Of a stretch of 64,000 bases of DNA, positions 26,829 through 37,825 are shown one piece after another. Every line of letters begins with the position of its first letter. The stretch's first letter is position 1. This DNA comes from Klebsiella grimontii (GTDB lineage Bacteria > Pseudomonadota > Gammaproteobacteria > Enterobacterales > Enterobacteriaceae): NCBI RefSeq assembly GCF_900200035.1, contig NZ_FZTC01000007.1, positions 1 to 64,000 on the forward strand. Reading direction: 5' to 3'. The translations under genes and the position numbers were made by a program. The notes beneath the pieces are model-generated. The model was not told where the DNA came from. It did not search any database and saw only the letters and a list, made by a program, of their open reading frames with translations.

Positions 26829-28094
26829 TTAACCTGAACGACGACGATTACGTGGTGGACCGTTACGACGCGGGCCGTTGCCAGGGCGCGGGCGCGTGAG
26901 GCGCAGCGGTCTGGGCAGTTCGGTCATGAGCGCGTCAGAATTGTATTTGCTGACCGGAATTGAATGACCAATATAGGTTTCAATCGCCGGCAGGTTCAGC
27001 GCGTACTCTTCACAGGCCAGGCTGATGGAGTGACCGCTGGCGCCAGCGCGGCCGGTACGGCCAATACGGTGAACGTAGTCTTCGCAATCGTCCGGCAGGT
27101 CGTAGTTAAAGACGTGCGTAACGGCCGGAATATGCAGACCGCGGGCGGCAACGTCGGTTGCGACCAGAATGTCGATATCGCCGCGGGTAAATTCATCGAG
27201 AATGCGCAGGCGTTTTTTTTGCGCGACGTCGCCGGTTAACAGGCCAACACGATGGCCGTCCGCCGCCAGGTGACCCCAGATATCTTCACAACGATGCTTG
27301 GTATTGGCGAAAATAATCGCGCGATCCGGCCACTCTTCTTCAAGCAAGGTCTGCAGGAGGCGCATTTTTTCTTCGTTGGAAGGATAGAACAGCTCTTCTT
27401 TAATACGGTGGCCCGTTTTCTGCTCAGGCTCAACTTCGACGTACTCGGCGTTGTTCATTTGTTCGAACGCCAGTTCACGGACGCGATAAGAAAGGGTGGC
27501 TGAGAACAGCATGTTCAGGCGCTGATTCGCCGGCGGCATACGGCGGAACAGCCAACGGATATCTTTAATAAAGCCGAGATCGTACATGCGATCGGCTTCG
27601 TCAAGAACGACAACCTGAATGGCGCCGAGGTTAATATGGTTCTGTTTGGCGTAGTCGATAAGGCGACCGGTGGTACCGATCAAAATATCCACGCCGCTTT
27701 CCAGTACTTTCAGCTGCTTATCGTAGCCGTCGCCGCCGTATGCCAGGCCCAGCTTCAGACCGGTAGACTGCGCCAGCGGTTCGGCGTCAGCATGAATCTG
27801 TACCGCCAGTTCACGCGTCGGCGCCATGATCAGCGCGCGCGGCTGGTTGACCTGGCGGTCAGCGATCGCCGGGTGAGTGAGAAGATAATGAAACGTTGAC
27901 GTCAGAAACGCCATCGTTTTACCGGTACCGGTTTGCGCCTGCCCGGCGACATCGCGACCTTCCAGCGTAAGCGGGAGGGCGAGTGCCTGGATGGGTGTGC
28001 AATTATGAAACCCTTTCTTTTCAAGGGCTTCAATCACTGCCGGGTGCAGGGCGAAGTCGGAAAACTTCTGTTCTGTTAAATGTGTTTTGCTCAT
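26829..28094 (-). CDS. rhlB: DEAD-box RNA helicase RhlB
   Basis: A 421-residue DEAD-box helicase, a component of the RNA degradosome where it unwinds structured RNA for PNPase and binds RNase E. The Q motif, motif I AQTGTGKT (residues 53-60), DEAD (165-168), SAT and [10 protein letters not shown] are all present. The C-terminal tail is rich in Arg, Pro and Gly ([17 protein letters not shown]), as in E. coli. It is divergent from trxA. Confidence 0.96.
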   Translation of the reverse strand: MSKTHLTEQKFSDFALHPAVIEALEKKGFHNCTPIQALALPLTLEGRDVAGQAQTGTGKTMAFLTSTFHYLLTHPAIADRQVNQPRALIMAPTRELAVQIHADAEPLAQSTGLKLGLAYGGDGYDKQLKVLESGVDILIGTTGRLIDYAKQNHINLGAIQVVVLDEADRMYDLGFIKDIRWLFRRMPPANQRLNMLFSATLSYRVRELAFEQMNNAEYVEVEPEQKTGHRIKEELFYPSNEEKMRLLQTLLEEEWPDRAIIFANTKHRCEDIWGHLAADGHRVGLLTGDVAQKKRLRILDEFTRGDIDILVATDVAARGLHIPAVTHVFNYDLPDDCEDYVHRIGRTGRAGASGHSISLACEEYALNLPAIETYIGHSIPVSKYNSDALMTELPRPLRLTRPRPGNGPRRNGPPRNRRRSG

Positions 28095-28435
28095 AGTGTG
28101 GTAGAATATCAGCTAACTATTGCATTAAGAAAGCGTATCCGGTGAAATAACGTCAACCTTTCGTTGGCTATGTATGAAATTATTCAAGGTGCGTCTGCGG
28201 CAACTGAACGAATCTTCGAAAGCTTAGACTACTAAGCGAGGCGAGGGTGACAAATCTGCGATAAGCCGGTTTGAACGTGGGTTGCTTTATCTTTTGCGGG
28301 GCAAAGTTCATGATGGACATTGTGACGCAGATCGATAAAAGAGGCATTCTGAAGAACAGCGTGCGTAACGTAGCATCGACACGTCGTTGATGGCCGCGAC
28401 ACCAACACACCAGGCTTATTCCTGTGGAGTTAAAT
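28095..28435. other. Divergent rhlB-trxA intergenic region
   Basis: A 341-bp region that must hold the rhlB and trxA promoters. Reading toward rhlB, TATTCT lies about 10 bp before the start codon. No convincing -35/-10 pair for trxA was picked out by eye, and no conserved small gene is seen. Confidence 0.5.
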
Positions 28436-28765
28436 ATGAGCGATAAAATTATTCACCTGACTGACGACAGTTTTGACACGGACGTACTCAAGGCTGACGG
28501 GCTAACCCTCGTCGATTTCTGGGCAGAGTGGTGTGGTCCGTGCAAAATGATCGCCCCGATTCTGGATGAGATCGCTGAAGAGTATCAGGGCAAACTGACC
28601 ATTGCGAAACTGAACATCGATCAGAACCCGGGCACCGCGCCGAAATACGGCATTCGCGGTATCCCGACCCTGCTGCTGTTCAAAAATGGCGAAGTTGCAG
28701 CGACCAAAGTTGGCGCGCTGTCCAAAGGCCAGTTAAAAGAGTTCCTCGACGCCAACCTGGCGTAA
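28436..28765 (+). CDS. trxA: Thioredoxin 1
   Basis: A 109-residue thioredoxin nearly identical to the E. coli protein. The redox-active WCGPC is at residues 32-36, and cis-Pro is in RGIPTLL. It reduces ribonucleotide reductase, methionine sulfoxide reductase and PAPS reductase in the cytoplasm, and is recycled by thioredoxin reductase. The start at 28436 gives the 109-residue form; the ribosome site TGTGGAG lies just before it. Confidence 0.98.
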   Translation: MSDKIIHLTDDSFDTDVLKADGLTLVDFWAEWCGPCKMIAPILDEIAEEYQGKLTIAKLNIDQNPGTAPKYGIRGIPTLLLFKNGEVAATKVGALSKGQLKEFLDANLA

Positions 28766-28773
28766 GCGGCTTG

Positions 28774-28828
28774 CTCTCCCGGCGTCCAGCCTCCTATTTT
28801 TTGCGGATCTCTGGACGCCCGGCGAGAG
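28774..28828 (+). other. Long imperfect hairpin downstream of trxA
   Basis: The arms CTCTCCCGGCGTCCAG (28774-28789) and CTGGACGCCCGGCGAGAG (28811-28828) pair almost fully across a 21-nt loop. No T-run follows directly. It probably protects the trxA 3' end or serves as a terminator variant. The role is inferred. Confidence 0.6.
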
Positions 28829-29094
28829 TCGTGCTAAGTTAATCTCAGACTTCGTTTTAAACATACCTTTGTTTGAATCTTGTTTTACCCAAAGCGTCCC
28901 GCAAAAATGCGCGTGAGGCTTATAATCCGGGCTTATCACTCATTCCGTTTAGTCGTTTCAGTTCTGCGTTCTTTCCTGTGACCAGGCAACGTACAGACAC
29001 GAGATGAAGGCCGTTAACAGGCATGGATGTTCCTGCCATACCATTCACAACATTAAGTTCGAGAATTACCCCGAGTTTAAGAACCCACACCATT
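28829..29094 (+). promoter_or_regulatory. rho leader region
   Basis: The leader DNA of rho. TATAAT at 28921-28926 is a strong -10, with no good -35 seen at standard distance. Downstream, the frame ending at 29005-29007 encodes RFSSAFFPVTRQRTDTR, matching the C-terminal half of the E. coli leader peptide RhoL. No ATG is found in that frame after the -10. In E. coli, rho autoregulates by termination in this leader. Confidence 0.55.
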
Positions 29095-30354
29095 ATGAAT
29101 CTTACCGAATTAAAGAATACGCCGGTTTCTGAGCTGATTACTCTCGGCGAAAATATGGGGCTGGAAAACCTGGCCCGTATGCGTAAGCAGGATATTATTT
29201 TTGCCATCCTCAAGCAGCATTCGAAGAGTGGCGAGGATATCTTTGGCGATGGCGTACTGGAGATACTGCAGGATGGATTTGGTTTCCTCCGTTCAGCAGA
29301 CAGCTCCTACCTCGCCGGTCCCGACGACATCTACGTATCCCCCAGCCAAATCCGCCGTTTCAACCTCCGCACTGGTGACACCATTTCCGGTAAGATTCGT
29401 CCTCCTAAAGAGGGTGAGCGTTACTTTGCGTTGTTGAAAGTTAACGAAGTTAACTACGATAAGCCGGAAAACGCGCGTAACAAGATTCTGTTCGAGAACT
29501 TAACCCCGCTGCACGCAAATTCACGTCTGCGTATGGAACGTGGTAACGGCTCAACGGAAGACTTAACCGCCCGCGTACTGGATCTGGCGTCGCCGATCGG
29601 CCGCGGCCAGCGTGGTCTGATTGTCGCGCCGCCGAAGGCCGGTAAAACCATGCTGCTGCAGAACATCGCGCAGAGCATTGCGTACAACCATCCTGATTGC
29701 GTACTGATGGTACTGCTTATCGACGAACGTCCGGAAGAAGTGACCGAGATGCAGCGTCTGGTTAAAGGTGAAGTTGTCGCTTCGACCTTTGACGAGCCGG
29801 CATCCCGCCACGTTCAGGTTGCCGAGATGGTTATCGAGAAGGCGAAGCGTCTGGTTGAGCATAAGAAAGACGTTATCATCCTGCTCGACTCCATTACCCG
29901 TCTGGCGCGCGCCTACAACACCGTGGTCCCGGCTTCCGGTAAAGTGTTGACCGGTGGTGTGGACGCCAACGCCCTGCATCGTCCGAAGCGTTTCTTCGGC
30001 GCCGCGCGTAACGTGGAAGAGGGCGGCAGCCTGACCATCATCGCTACGGCACTGATCGATACCGGTTCTAAAATGGACGAAGTTATCTACGAAGAGTTTA
30101 AAGGCACCGGTAACATGGAGCTTCATCTCTCTCGTAAGATCGCAGAAAAACGCGTCTTCCCGGCTATCGATTACAACCGTTCCGGTACCCGTAAAGAAGA
30201 GTTGCTCACCACTCAGGAAGAGCTGCAGAAGATGTGGATCCTGCGTAAAATCATTCACCCGATGGGTGAAATCGACGCGATGGAATTCCTCATCAATAAA
30301 CTGGCGATGACCAAAACTAACGATGACTTCTTCGACATGATGAAGCGCTCGTAA
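29095..30354 (+). CDS. rho: Transcription termination factor Rho
   Basis: A 419-residue hexameric RNA-dependent ATPase that releases RNA polymerase from untranslated transcripts. The N-terminal helix bundle and the cold-shock-like RNA-binding domain ([13 protein letters not shown], about residues 60-75) precede the RecA-like motor, with Walker [11 protein letters not shown] near 180 and [11 protein letters not shown] after it. It is almost identical to E. coli Rho. The start is set by [15 protein letters not shown] strong terminator lies 17 nt after the stop. Confidence 0.98.
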   Translation: MNLTELKNTPVSELITLGENMGLENLARMRKQDIIFAILKQHSKSGEDIFGDGVLEILQDGFGFLRSADSSYLAGPDDIYVSPSQIRRFNLRTGDTISGKIRPPKEGERYFALLKVNEVNYDKPENARNKILFENLTPLHANSRLRMERGNGSTEDLTARVLDLASPIGRGQRGLIVAPPKAGKTMLLQNIAQSIAYNHPDCVLMVLLIDERPEEVTEMQRLVKGEVVASTFDEPASRHVQVAEMVIEKAKRLVEHKKDVIILLDSITRLARAYNTVVPASGKVLTGGVDANALHRPKRFFGAARNVEEGGSLTIIATALIDTGSKMDEVIYEEFKGTGNMELHLSRKIAEKRVFPAIDYNRSGTRKEELLTTQEELQKMWILRKIIHPMGEIDAMEFLINKLAMTKTNDDFFDMMKRS

Positions 30355-30370
30355 GTTAAAAATGTCAGAA

Positions 30371-30400
30371 AACGCCACGCTATTGCGTGGCGTTTTGTTT
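30371..30400 (+). terminator. Terminator after rho
   Basis: A perfect 10-bp stem AACGCCACGC / GCGTGGCGTT with loop TATT, followed by TTGTTTT. This is an intrinsic terminator separating rho from the wec operon. Confidence 0.88.
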
Positions 30401-30596
30401 TCCGGGTTTGTATGATCCAGCAAGGGAAAACAAAATGGGTATTAACGTATGATGTGTGCAGAATGCTGGCAGGCAGAGACGGCTTTAACAGTCTAAAATT
30501 TCTACAATAAATTTGTAATGTTCTGCTTTGCCCCTTCTGGAGTTGAGGCATCATCGTTATACTTCCCGGATTAACTATGCTGAGAGCACATGCGTT

Positions 30597-31691
30597 GTGA
30601 ATTTACTCACTGCTATTACTGAATTAATCAGTATTTTCTTATTCACTACCCTGTTTATATTTATCGCCCGCAAGGCGGCAAAAAGAGTTGGGCTGGTGGA
30701 TAAACCTAACTATCGCAAACGGCATCAGGGTTTGATTCCGTTAGTCGGTGGTATTTCAGTTTTCGCAGGTATTTGTTTTACGTTTGCCATCGCCGATTAT
30801 TACATTCCCCATGCAAGGTTATACCTGGGGTGTGCCGGGGTGCTTGTGCTGGTCGGCGCGCTGGACGACCGCTTTGATATCAGCGTAAAAATTCGCGCCG
30901 TTATTCAGGCCGCTATCGCCGTCATTATGATGATGGTGGGTAATCTTCATCTTAGTAGCCTCGGTTTTATATTCGGCTCTTGGGAACTGGTGCTCGGCCC
31001 CTTTGGCTTCTTCCTCACGCTGTTCGCCGTTTGGGCGGCGATCAATGCTTTCAATATGGTAGATGGTATCGATGGGCTGCTTGGCGGCCTCTCCTCCGTC
31101 TCTTTCGCGGCAACGGGAATCATCCTGTGGTTTGATGGCCAGTACAGCCTGGCGATGTGGTGTTTTGCGATGATTGCCGCCATTTTGCCCTATATTTTAC
31201 TTAACCTCGGTGCGCTTGGTCGTCGCTATAAGGTCTTTATGGGTGATGCCGGCAGCACCATGATTGGCTTTACTATCATCTGGATCCTGCTGGAGACCAC
31301 GCAGGGAAAAACGCATCCTATTAGCCCGGTCACGGCGCTGTGGATTATTGCTATCCCATTGATGGATATGGTGGCGATTATGTACCGTCGCCTGCGTAAA
31401 GGGATGAGTCCATTCTCCCCGGATCGCCAGCATATTCATCACTTAATCATGCGCGCCGGCTTTACTTCCCGCCAGGCATTTGTCCTGATCACCCTGGCCG
31501 CCGCGCTGCTGGCCCTGGTTGGCGTGGTGGCGGAATACACCCGCATTGTGCCGGAATGGGTGATGTTAATACTCTTTTTGGTAGCCTTCTTTCTTTATGG
31601 CTACTGCATTAAACGCGCCTGGAAAGTGGCGCGCATGGTTAAGCGCATTAGACGCAGAATTCGGCGACACAGCGGCAATAATCCTAATTAA
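30597..31691 (+). CDS. wecA: UDP-GlcNAc:undecaprenyl-phosphate GlcNAc-1-P transferase
   Basis: A 364-residue polytopic inner-membrane enzyme that makes lipid I of enterobacterial common antigen (Und-PP-GlcNAc) and also primes many O antigens. About 11 hydrophobic helices are visible. Typical motifs are DDRFDIS, NAFNMVDGIDGL and the cytoplasmic HIHH (SPDRQHIHHL). The start is GTG at 30597, as in E. coli, which gives VNLLTAITEL as first residues. It opens the wec operon, about 200 bp after the rho terminator. Confidence 0.95.
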   Translation: MNLLTAITELISIFLFTTLFIFIARKAAKRVGLVDKPNYRKRHQGLIPLVGGISVFAGICFTFAIADYYIPHARLYLGCAGVLVLVGALDDRFDISVKIRAVIQAAIAVIMMMVGNLHLSSLGFIFGSWELVLGPFGFFLTLFAVWAAINAFNMVDGIDGLLGGLSSVSFAATGIILWFDGQYSLAMWCFAMIAAILPYILLNLGALGRRYKVFMGDAGSTMIGFTIIWILLETTQGKTHPISPVTALWIIAIPLMDMVAIMYRRLRKGMSPFSPDRQHIHHLIMRAGFTSRQAFVLITLAAALLALVGVVAEYTRIVPEWVMLILFLVAFFLYGYCIKRAWKVARMVKRIRRRIRRHSGNNPN

Positions 31692-31712
31692 CCAAGTCAA
31701 TCTGGGGACGTG

Positions 31713-32759
31713 ATGACTCAACCATTACCGGGAGCACAAACAGTGAACGTTGAGAATGAGCTGGATATTCGCGGGCTGTTTCGCGCCTTATGGGCAGGAA
31801 AAAGCTGGATAGCAGGTATCGCAGTGCTCTTTGCACTGATTGTTCTGGTTTATACCTTTTTTGCTCGCCAGGAGTGGAGCGCGACGGCGATTACCGACCG
31901 GCCAACGGTAAACATGCTGGGGGGATACTATTCGCAGCAGCAGTTTTTACGCAATCTCGATATCAAGGCCAATCTCGTCTCGGTCGATCAGCCTTCGGTA
32001 ATGGATGAAGCTTATAAAGAGTTCATCATGCAGCAGGCGTCATGGGATACCCGCCGCGACTTCTGGCTGCAAACGGACTACTACAAGCAGCGCCAGTCGG
32101 GTAACGCTCGCGCCGATGCCGCCCTGCTGGATGACCTGATCAACGATATCCAGTTTATGCCCGGCGATGCGCTAAAAAGTGTCAACGATAGCGTGAAGCT
32201 GACTGCGGAAACCGCTCAGGATGCCAATAATCTGCTGCGCCAGTATGTGGCTTTCGCCAGCCAGCGTGCGGCAGGGCATCTGAATGACGAGCTTAAAGGC
32301 GCCTGGGCCGCGCGTACCATCCAGATGAAAGCGCAGGTGAAGCGCCAGGAAGAGGTGGCACGAGAGATTTTCAATCGCCGCATGCATAGCGTGGAACAGG
32401 CGCTGAAAGTCGCGCAGCAGCACAATATCTCCCGCAGCGAAACCGATATTCCACCAGACCAGCTGCCGGATTCAGAGCTGTTTTTACTGGGGCGGCCGAT
32501 GCTGCAGGCCCGACTGGAAAATCTGCAGGCGGTGGGGCCGCAGTACGATCTTGATTATGACCAAAGCCGCGCCATGCTAACGACATTAAACGTTGGGCCA
32601 ACCCTGGATCCGCGTTTTCAGACTTACAGGTATTTGCGAACGCCTGAAGAACCGGTAAAACGCGATAGCCCGCGCCGCGTGTTTCTGATGGTGATGTGGG
32701 GGATTGTGGGCGCGCTCATCGGCGCAGGCGTTGCGTTATCGCGTCGCCGTGTCCAGTGA
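31713..32759 (+). CDS. wzzE: ECA chain-length regulator WzzE
   Basis: A 348-residue polysaccharide co-polymerase that sets the chain length of enterobacterial common antigen and its cyclic form. It has transmembrane helices near both ends (about residues 30-50 and 320-340) enclosing a large helical periplasmic domain. The C-terminal membrane segment follows the KRDSPRR stretch. I chose the ATG at 31713, equal to the E. coli length; a GTG one codon upstream is possible. It is the second gene of the wec operon. Confidence 0.94.
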   Translation: MTQPLPGAQTVNVENELDIRGLFRALWAGKSWIAGIAVLFALIVLVYTFFARQEWSATAITDRPTVNMLGGYYSQQQFLRNLDIKANLVSVDQPSVMDEAYKEFIMQQASWDTRRDFWLQTDYYKQRQSGNARADAALLDDLINDIQFMPGDALKSVNDSVKLTAETAQDANNLLRQYVAFASQRAAGHLNDELKGAWAARTIQMKAQVKRQEEVAREIFNRRMHSVEQALKVAQQHNISRSETDIPPDQLPDSELFLLGRPMLQARLENLQAVGPQYDLDYDQSRAMLTTLNVGPTLDPRFQTYRYLRTPEEPVKRDSPRRVFLMVMWGIVGALIGAGVALSRRRVQ

Positions 32760-32815
32760 ATGCGGCCCGTGGTGAAGGACATTCAGCCTTTATCACCTAA
32801 TCGAAGAGAATCGAT

Positions 32816-33946
32816 GTGAAAGTACTAACGGTATTTGGCACGAGACCAGAAGCTATCAAAATGGCGCCTCTGGTTCATGCGCTGGCAAAGGATCCTCATT
32901 TTGAGGCGAAAGTTTGCGTGACCGCGCAGCATCGGGAGATGCTCGATCAGGTGTTGAAACTTTTTTCTATTGTTCCGGAATACGACCTTAACATTATGCA
33001 GCCGGGGCAGGGTTTGACGGAGATTACCTGTCGTATCCTTGAGGGCTTAAAGCCGGTGCTGGAGTCGTTTAAGCCGGACGTGGTGCTGGTGCATGGCGAT
33101 ACCACCACGACGATGGCGGCAAGCCTGGCCGCTTTTTATCAGCGCATTCCGGTAGGGCATGTGGAAGCCGGGCTGCGTACCGGCGATCTGAGCTCGCCAT
33201 GGCCGGAAGAGGGGAACCGTACGTTGACCGGACATCTGGCAACGTACCACTTTGCGCCAACGGAAACCTCGCGGCAGAACCTGCTGCGGGAAAACATCGC
33301 CGACAATCGGATCGCGGTAACCGGCAATACGGTTATTGACGCGCTGTTCTGGGTGCGCGACCGGGTGTTGAGCGATGAAGCCCTGCGCAACGAACTGACT
33401 CAGCGCTATCCCTTCCTCGCCAACGGCAAAAAGATGATTCTGGTCACCGGGCACCGTCGGGAAAGCTTTGGCCGTGGTTTTGAGCAAATCTGCCATGCGC
33501 TGGCGGAGATCGCCGCCAACAATCCGGATGTACAAATTGTCTATCCGGTGCATCTGAACCCGAACGTCAGCGAGCCGGTTAAGCGTATTCTCGGCCACGT
33601 TGAGAACGTCATGCTTATTGAGCCACAGGATTATCTACCGTTCGTCTGGCTGATGAATCGCGCATGGTTGATCCTGACCGATTCAGGCGGTATCCAGGAA
33701 GAAGCGCCATCGCTCGGTAAGCCGGTGCTGGTGATGCGTGACATGACCGAGCGTCCGGAAGCGGTCAGCGCGGGAACCGTGTGCCTGGTGGGCACCGATA
33801 GCCAACGCATCGTCAATGAAGTCACGCGCTTGCTGCAAGATGAGTCCGCGTATCAGGCCATGAGCCGGGCGCATAACCCGTACGGCGATGGACAAGCGTG
33901 TCATCGTATTTTGTCTGCACTTAAAAATAATCAGGTAACGCTATGA
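32816..33946 (+). CDS. wecB: UDP-GlcNAc 2-epimerase (non-hydrolysing)
   Basis: A 376-residue GT-B fold epimerase that makes UDP-ManNAc from UDP-GlcNAc for ECA. Catalytic residues are visible: Asp95 (HGDTTTT), Glu117 ([11 protein letters not shown]), Glu131 (PEEGNR) and His213 (TGHRRESFG). It starts with GTG and keeps the [16 protein letters not shown]-terminus. Its stop overlaps the wecC start (ATGA). Confidence 0.96.
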   Translation: MKVLTVFGTRPEAIKMAPLVHALAKDPHFEAKVCVTAQHREMLDQVLKLFSIVPEYDLNIMQPGQGLTEITCRILEGLKPVLESFKPDVVLVHGDTTTTMAASLAAFYQRIPVGHVEAGLRTGDLSSPWPEEGNRTLTGHLATYHFAPTETSRQNLLRENIADNRIAVTGNTVIDALFWVRDRVLSDEALRNELTQRYPFLANGKKMILVTGHRRESFGRGFEQICHALAEIAANNPDVQIVYPVHLNPNVSEPVKRILGHVENVMLIEPQDYLPFVWLMNRAWLILTDSGGIQEEAPSLGKPVLVMRDMTERPEAVSAGTVCLVGTDSQRIVNEVTRLLQDESAYQAMSRAHNPYGDGQACHRILSALKNNQVTL

Positions 33947-35205
33947 ATTTTTCTACCATTTCAGTGATTGGCCTTGGATATATTGGCCTGCCAACCGCTG
34001 CCGCGTTCGCCTCCCGGCAAAAGCGGGTGGTCGGCGTTGATATCAATCAACACGCCGTGGAGACCATTAACCGTGGAGAAATTCATATCGTGGAGCCGGA
34101 TCTGGCGAGCGTCGTCAAAACGGCGGTCGAGCAGGGCTACCTGAGCGCCACCACCGCGCCGGTAGCAGCCGACGCCTATCTTATTGCGGTGCCGACGCCG
34201 TTTAAAGATCTGCACGAACCGGATATGGTTTTCGTCGAATCGGCGGCGAAATCTATCGCCCCGACGCTGAAGAAAGGCTCGTTGGTTATCCTTGAGTCCA
34301 CGTCGCCGGTGGGGGCAACCGAGCAGATGGCGGGCTGGCTGGCGGAAATGCGCCCCGATCTGAGTTTCCCCCAGCAGGCTGGCGAAGCGGCCGACGTCAA
34401 TATCGCCTACTGTCCAGAGCGCGTTTTGCCGGGGCAGGTGATGGTTGAGCTGATTAAAAACGATCGCGTGATTGGCGGCATGTCGCCGGTTTGCTCGGCC
34501 CGCGCCAGCGAGCTGTATAAAATCTTCCTTGAAGGCGAATGCGTGGTGACCAACTCGCGCACTGCCGAGATGTGCAAGCTGACTGAAAACAGCTTCCGTG
34601 ACGTTAATATCGCTTTTGCCAATGAACTTTCGCTAATTTGCGCCGATCAGGGGATTAACGTCTGGGAACTGATTCGCCTGGCGAATCGTCATCCGCGCGT
34701 CAATATTCTTCAGCCGGGCCCGGGCGTTGGCGGCCACTGTATCGCGGTCGACCCGTGGTTTATCGTGGCGCAGAATCCGCAGCAGGCTCGGCTTATCCGG
34801 ACCGCGCGTGAAGTTAACGATCACAAACCAGAATGGGTAATCGACCAGGTGAAAGCGCGAGTCGCCGACTGCCTCGCGGTGAGCAACAAACGCGCCAGCG
34901 AGCTAAAAATCGCCTGCTTTGGCCTCGCGTTTAAGCCGAATATTGATGACCTGCGCGAAAGCCCGGCAATGGCTATCGCCGCGCAAATCGCCCGCTGGCA
35001 CGGCGGCGAAACCCTGGTCGTTGAGCCAAATATTCATCATCTGCCGAAAAAGCTCGACGGACTGTGCGCTCTGGCGACGCTGGACGAAGCGCTGGCGAGC
35101 GCCGATGTGCTGGTGATGCTGGTCGATCACAAAGAATTTAAAGCGGTCGGCGGGGATAGCGTTAGCCAGCAGTTTATCGTCGATACCAAAGGGGTGTGGC
35201 GGTGA
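33943..35205 (+). CDS. wecC: UDP-N-acetyl-D-mannosamine dehydrogenase
   Basis: A 420-residue NAD-dependent four-electron dehydrogenase that oxidises UDP-ManNAc to UDP-ManNAcA, the donor of the second ECA sugar. The N-terminal Rossmann motif GLGYIGLP (about residues 9-16) and the catalytic Cys266 in [13 protein letters not shown] are present. It overlaps wecB by 4 nt and its stop overlaps the GTG start of rffG. Confidence 0.95.
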   Translation: MNFSTISVIGLGYIGLPTAAAFASRQKRVVGVDINQHAVETINRGEIHIVEPDLASVVKTAVEQGYLSATTAPVAADAYLIAVPTPFKDLHEPDMVFVESAAKSIAPTLKKGSLVILESTSPVGATEQMAGWLAEMRPDLSFPQQAGEAADVNIAYCPERVLPGQVMVELIKNDRVIGGMSPVCSARASELYKIFLEGECVVTNSRTAEMCKLTENSFRDVNIAFANELSLICADQGINVWELIRLANRHPRVNILQPGPGVGGHCIAVDPWFIVAQNPQQARLIRTAREVNDHKPEWVIDQVKARVADCLAVSNKRASELKIACFGLAFKPNIDDLRESPAMAIAAQIARWHGGETLVVEPNIHHLPKKLDGLCALATLDEALASADVLVMLVDHKEFKAVGGDSVSQQFIVDTKGVWR

Positions 35206-36269
35206 GCACGATTCTGGTCACCGGTGGCGCGGGATTTATCGGTTCGGCGGTGGCGCGCGAAATCATCACTGCAACTACTGATAACGTAGTGGTGGTTGAT
35301 AAGCTGACCTACGCCGGAAATCTGATGTCGCTGGCGCCTGTTGCCGGGGATCCGCGTTTCGCCTTTGAACAGGTGGATATCTGCGATCGTGCCGAACTGG
35401 ACCGTGTCTTCCACCACTATCAGCCCGATATCGTGATGCATCTGGCCGCCGAAAGCCACGTCGACCGCTCTATTGATGGTCCGGCGTCGTTTATCGAAAC
35501 CAACATTGTCGGTACCTATACGCTGCTTGAAGCGGCGCGTGCTTACTGGAATACGCTGGGGAACGAAAAAAAATCGGTCTTTCGCTTCCACCATATCTCA
35601 ACGGATGAGGTCTATGGCGATCTGCACGATAGCGGCGCGTTTTTTACCGAAACCACGCCTTATGCGCCCAGCAGTCCCTATTCGGCCTCGAAAGCCAGCA
35701 GCGATCATCTGGTACGGGCCTGGCAGCGCACCTACGGACTGCCAACGTTGGTGACCAACTGCTCGAATAACTACGGGCCGTATCACTTCCCGGAAAAACT
35801 GATCCCGCTGACCATCCTGAATGCGCTGGCGGGTAAAGCGCTGCCGGTTTATGGCAATGGCGAGCAGATCCGCGACTGGCTGTTCGTTGAAGATCACGCC
35901 AGGGCGCTCTATCAGGTAGCAACGCGCGGTGAGCCGGGCGAAACTTATAATATTGGCGGCCATAATGAACGGAAGAATATCGAGGTGGTAGAAACCATTT
36001 GCGATCTGCTGGAAGAGCTGGCGCCGCACAAGCCGAATGGCCTGGCGCGCTATCGCGATCTCATCACTTTTGTTGCCGACCGTCCCGGCCACGACCTACG
36101 CTACGCCATTGACGCGACGAAAATAGAGCGGGAGCTGGGCTGGACGCCGAATGAAACGTTTACCAGCGGGATGCGCAAAACGGTTGCGTGGTATCTGGCC
36201 AATGAATCCTGGTGGCGGCAGGTGCTGGACGGCAGCTATCAGGGTGAACGCCTGGGGCTGCATGGCTGA
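35202..36269 (+). CDS. rffG: dTDP-glucose 4,6-dehydratase
   Basis: A 355-residue extended short-chain dehydrogenase that forms dTDP-4-keto-6-deoxyglucose for the Fuc4NAc branch of ECA. The NAD motif GGAGFIG (residues 8-14), the STDEVYGDL active-site stretch and the YSASK catalytic motif are present. I chose the GTG at 35202, which overlaps the wecC stop (GTGA) and gives the E. coli length; a GTG two codons upstream is less likely. It is an ECA-specific homologue of RmlB. Confidence 0.95.
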   Translation: MSTILVTGGAGFIGSAVAREIITATTDNVVVVDKLTYAGNLMSLAPVAGDPRFAFEQVDICDRAELDRVFHHYQPDIVMHLAAESHVDRSIDGPASFIETNIVGTYTLLEAARAYWNTLGNEKKSVFRFHHISTDEVYGDLHDSGAFFTETTPYAPSSPYSASKASSDHLVRAWQRTYGLPTLVTNCSNNYGPYHFPEKLIPLTILNALAGKALPVYGNGEQIRDWLFVEDHARALYQVATRGEPGETYNIGGHNERKNIEVVETICDLLEELAPHKPNGLARYRDLITFVADRPGHDLRYAIDATKIERELGWTPNETFTSGMRKTVAWYLANESWWRQVLDGSYQGERLGLHG

Positions 36270-36287
36270 GCGCTTGAGGGGGGAAAA

Positions 36288-37169
36288 ATGAAAGGTATTA
36301 TTCTGGCAGGCGGATCGGGGACACGTCTGCATCCGATCACGCGCGGCGTCTCAAAACAGCTGCTACCTATCTACGACAAGCCGATGATCTACTATCCGCT
36401 CTCGGTGCTGATGCTGGCCGGGATCCGCGAAGTGTTGATCATTACCACTCCGGATGACCAGCGTGATTTCCAACGACTGCTTGGTGATGGTTCGGAGTTC
36501 GGCGTGCAGCTAAGCTACGCCGCACAGCCAAGCCCGGACGGGCTGGCGCAGGCTTTTATCATTGGAGAGGCTTTTCTCAACGGTGAACCATCATGTCTGG
36601 TGCTGGGCGATAACATCTTTTTCGGCCAGGGGTTTAGTCCGAAGCTGCGTAGCGTCGCGGCCCGCATGACCGGGGCGACGGTGTTCGGCTATCAGGTGAT
36701 GGACCCGGAACGCTTTGGCGTGGTGGAGTTTGATGACGATTTCCGCGCGATTTCGCTGGAGGAGAAGCCAAAGCAGCCCAAATCCAACTGGGCGGTAACC
36801 GGCCTCTATTTCTACGACGGTAAAGTCGCGGAATACGCGAAACGGGTTAAACCCTCGGCGCGCGGCGAGTTGGAGATCACCTCCATCAATCAAATGTATC
36901 TCGACGATGGCGCGCTGACGGTTGAGTTGCTGGGCCGCGGTTTTGCCTGGCTCGACACCGGTACGCACGATAGCCTGATCGAGGCCAGCATGTTTGTGCA
37001 AACGGTGGAAAAACGTCAGGGTTTCAAGATTGCCTGCCTGGAAGAGATCGCCTGGCGCAACGGCTGGCTGGACGACGACGGCGTAAAGCGCGCGGCGAAA
37101 CGGCTGGAAAAAACTGGCTACGGCCAATACTTACTGGATTTACTCCGTGCCCGTCCGCGCCAGTATTAA
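36288..37169 (+). CDS. rffH: Glucose-1-phosphate thymidylyltransferase (ECA)
   Basis: A 293-residue nucleotidyltransferase that makes dTDP-glucose from dTTP and glucose-1-phosphate. The N-terminal [20 protein letters not shown] motif and VLGDNIFFG are typical of the RmlA family. It is nearly identical to E. coli RffH. Its last 23 nt overlap the start of wecD, which uses a GTG inside the coding end. Confidence 0.95.
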   Translation: MKGIILAGGSGTRLHPITRGVSKQLLPIYDKPMIYYPLSVLMLAGIREVLIITTPDDQRDFQRLLGDGSEFGVQLSYAAQPSPDGLAQAFIIGEAFLNGEPSCLVLGDNIFFGQGFSPKLRSVAARMTGATVFGYQVMDPERFGVVEFDDDFRAISLEEKPKQPKSNWAVTGLYFYDGKVAEYAKRVKPSARGELEITSINQMYLDDGALTVELLGRGFAWLDTGTHDSLIEASMFVQTVEKRQGFKIACLEEIAWRNGWLDDDGVKRAAKRLEKTGYGQYLLDLLRARPRQY

Positions 37170-37821
37170 ACCCCTTGAATGGGAAAACCGCTTCTTCGGC
37201 GTCAATAGCGCTATCGTACGCTTTGGCGACGATGCGCCGCCGCTGACGGCGCAAGCGCTGGCCGGATGGTCGCGGGTGCAGGCGAAAGTCGCGGCGGATG
37301 ATGTCGCGCGTCTGGACGCACTGCAGGCATTGGGCTTCCGGCTGGTGGAGGGCGAGGTCGATCTCGCGCTTTCGCCTGCGGCTTCTGATGATAGCGGCGC
37401 CGAGCCGGCGACCGCGGTGGATATCCCCCGGCTGCGCGAGCTGGCGGCGCTGGCCTTTGCGCAGAGCCGTTTTCGTGCCCCCTGGTACGCAGCCGATGCC
37501 AGCGGTCGTTTCTATGCCCAGTGGATTGAAAATGCGGTGCGCGGGACTTTCGATCATCAGTGTCTGGTGTTTCGCGCCCCTGATGGTGATATTCGCGCGT
37601 TTGTCTCCCTGCGCCAACTCAGCGAGCGCGAGGCGAGGATTGGCCTGCTGGCCGGACGCGGCGCCGGAGTGGAATTAATGCAGGCAGCCCAGCGCTGGGC
37701 CGCGCTGCGTGGGCTGACGACACTGCGGGTGGCGACCCAGATGGGCAACACCGCCGCGCTTAAACGTTACATTCTTAGCGGTGCGAATATCGAAAGCACC
37801 GCGTACTGGTTATACAGGTGA
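37147..37821 (+). CDS. wecD: dTDP-fucosamine acetyltransferase
   Basis: A 224-residue GNAT-family enzyme that N-acetylates dTDP-4-amino-4,6-dideoxygalactose with acetyl-CoA, giving dTDP-Fuc4NAc. The acetyl-CoA region [14 protein letters not shown] (about residues 161-174) is the GNAT motif A. The first third is more diverged from E. coli than the rest. The start is GTG within the end of rffH and gives [14 protein letters not shown], as in E. coli. Confidence 0.92.
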   Translation: MPVRASIKPLEWENRFFGVNSAIVRFGDDAPPLTAQALAGWSRVQAKVAADDVARLDALQALGFRLVEGEVDLALSPAASDDSGAEPATAVDIPRLRELAALAFAQSRFRAPWYAADASGRFYAQWIENAVRGTFDHQCLVFRAPDGDIRAFVSLRQLSEREARIGLLAGRGAGVELMQAAQRWAALRGLTTLRVATQMGNTAALKRYILSGANIESTAYWLYR

Positions 37822-37825
37822 CATG

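Noticed and set aside
28906-28980. A 24-codon ATG frame in the rho leader as RhoL
   Set aside because: It is in a different frame from the conserved RFSSA-FPVTRQR segment, so it is not the RhoL homologue.
29023-29094. Extended N-terminus for Rho (24 residues)
   Set aside because: Not present in E. coli Rho; the ATG at 29095 gives the conserved start MNLTELKN.
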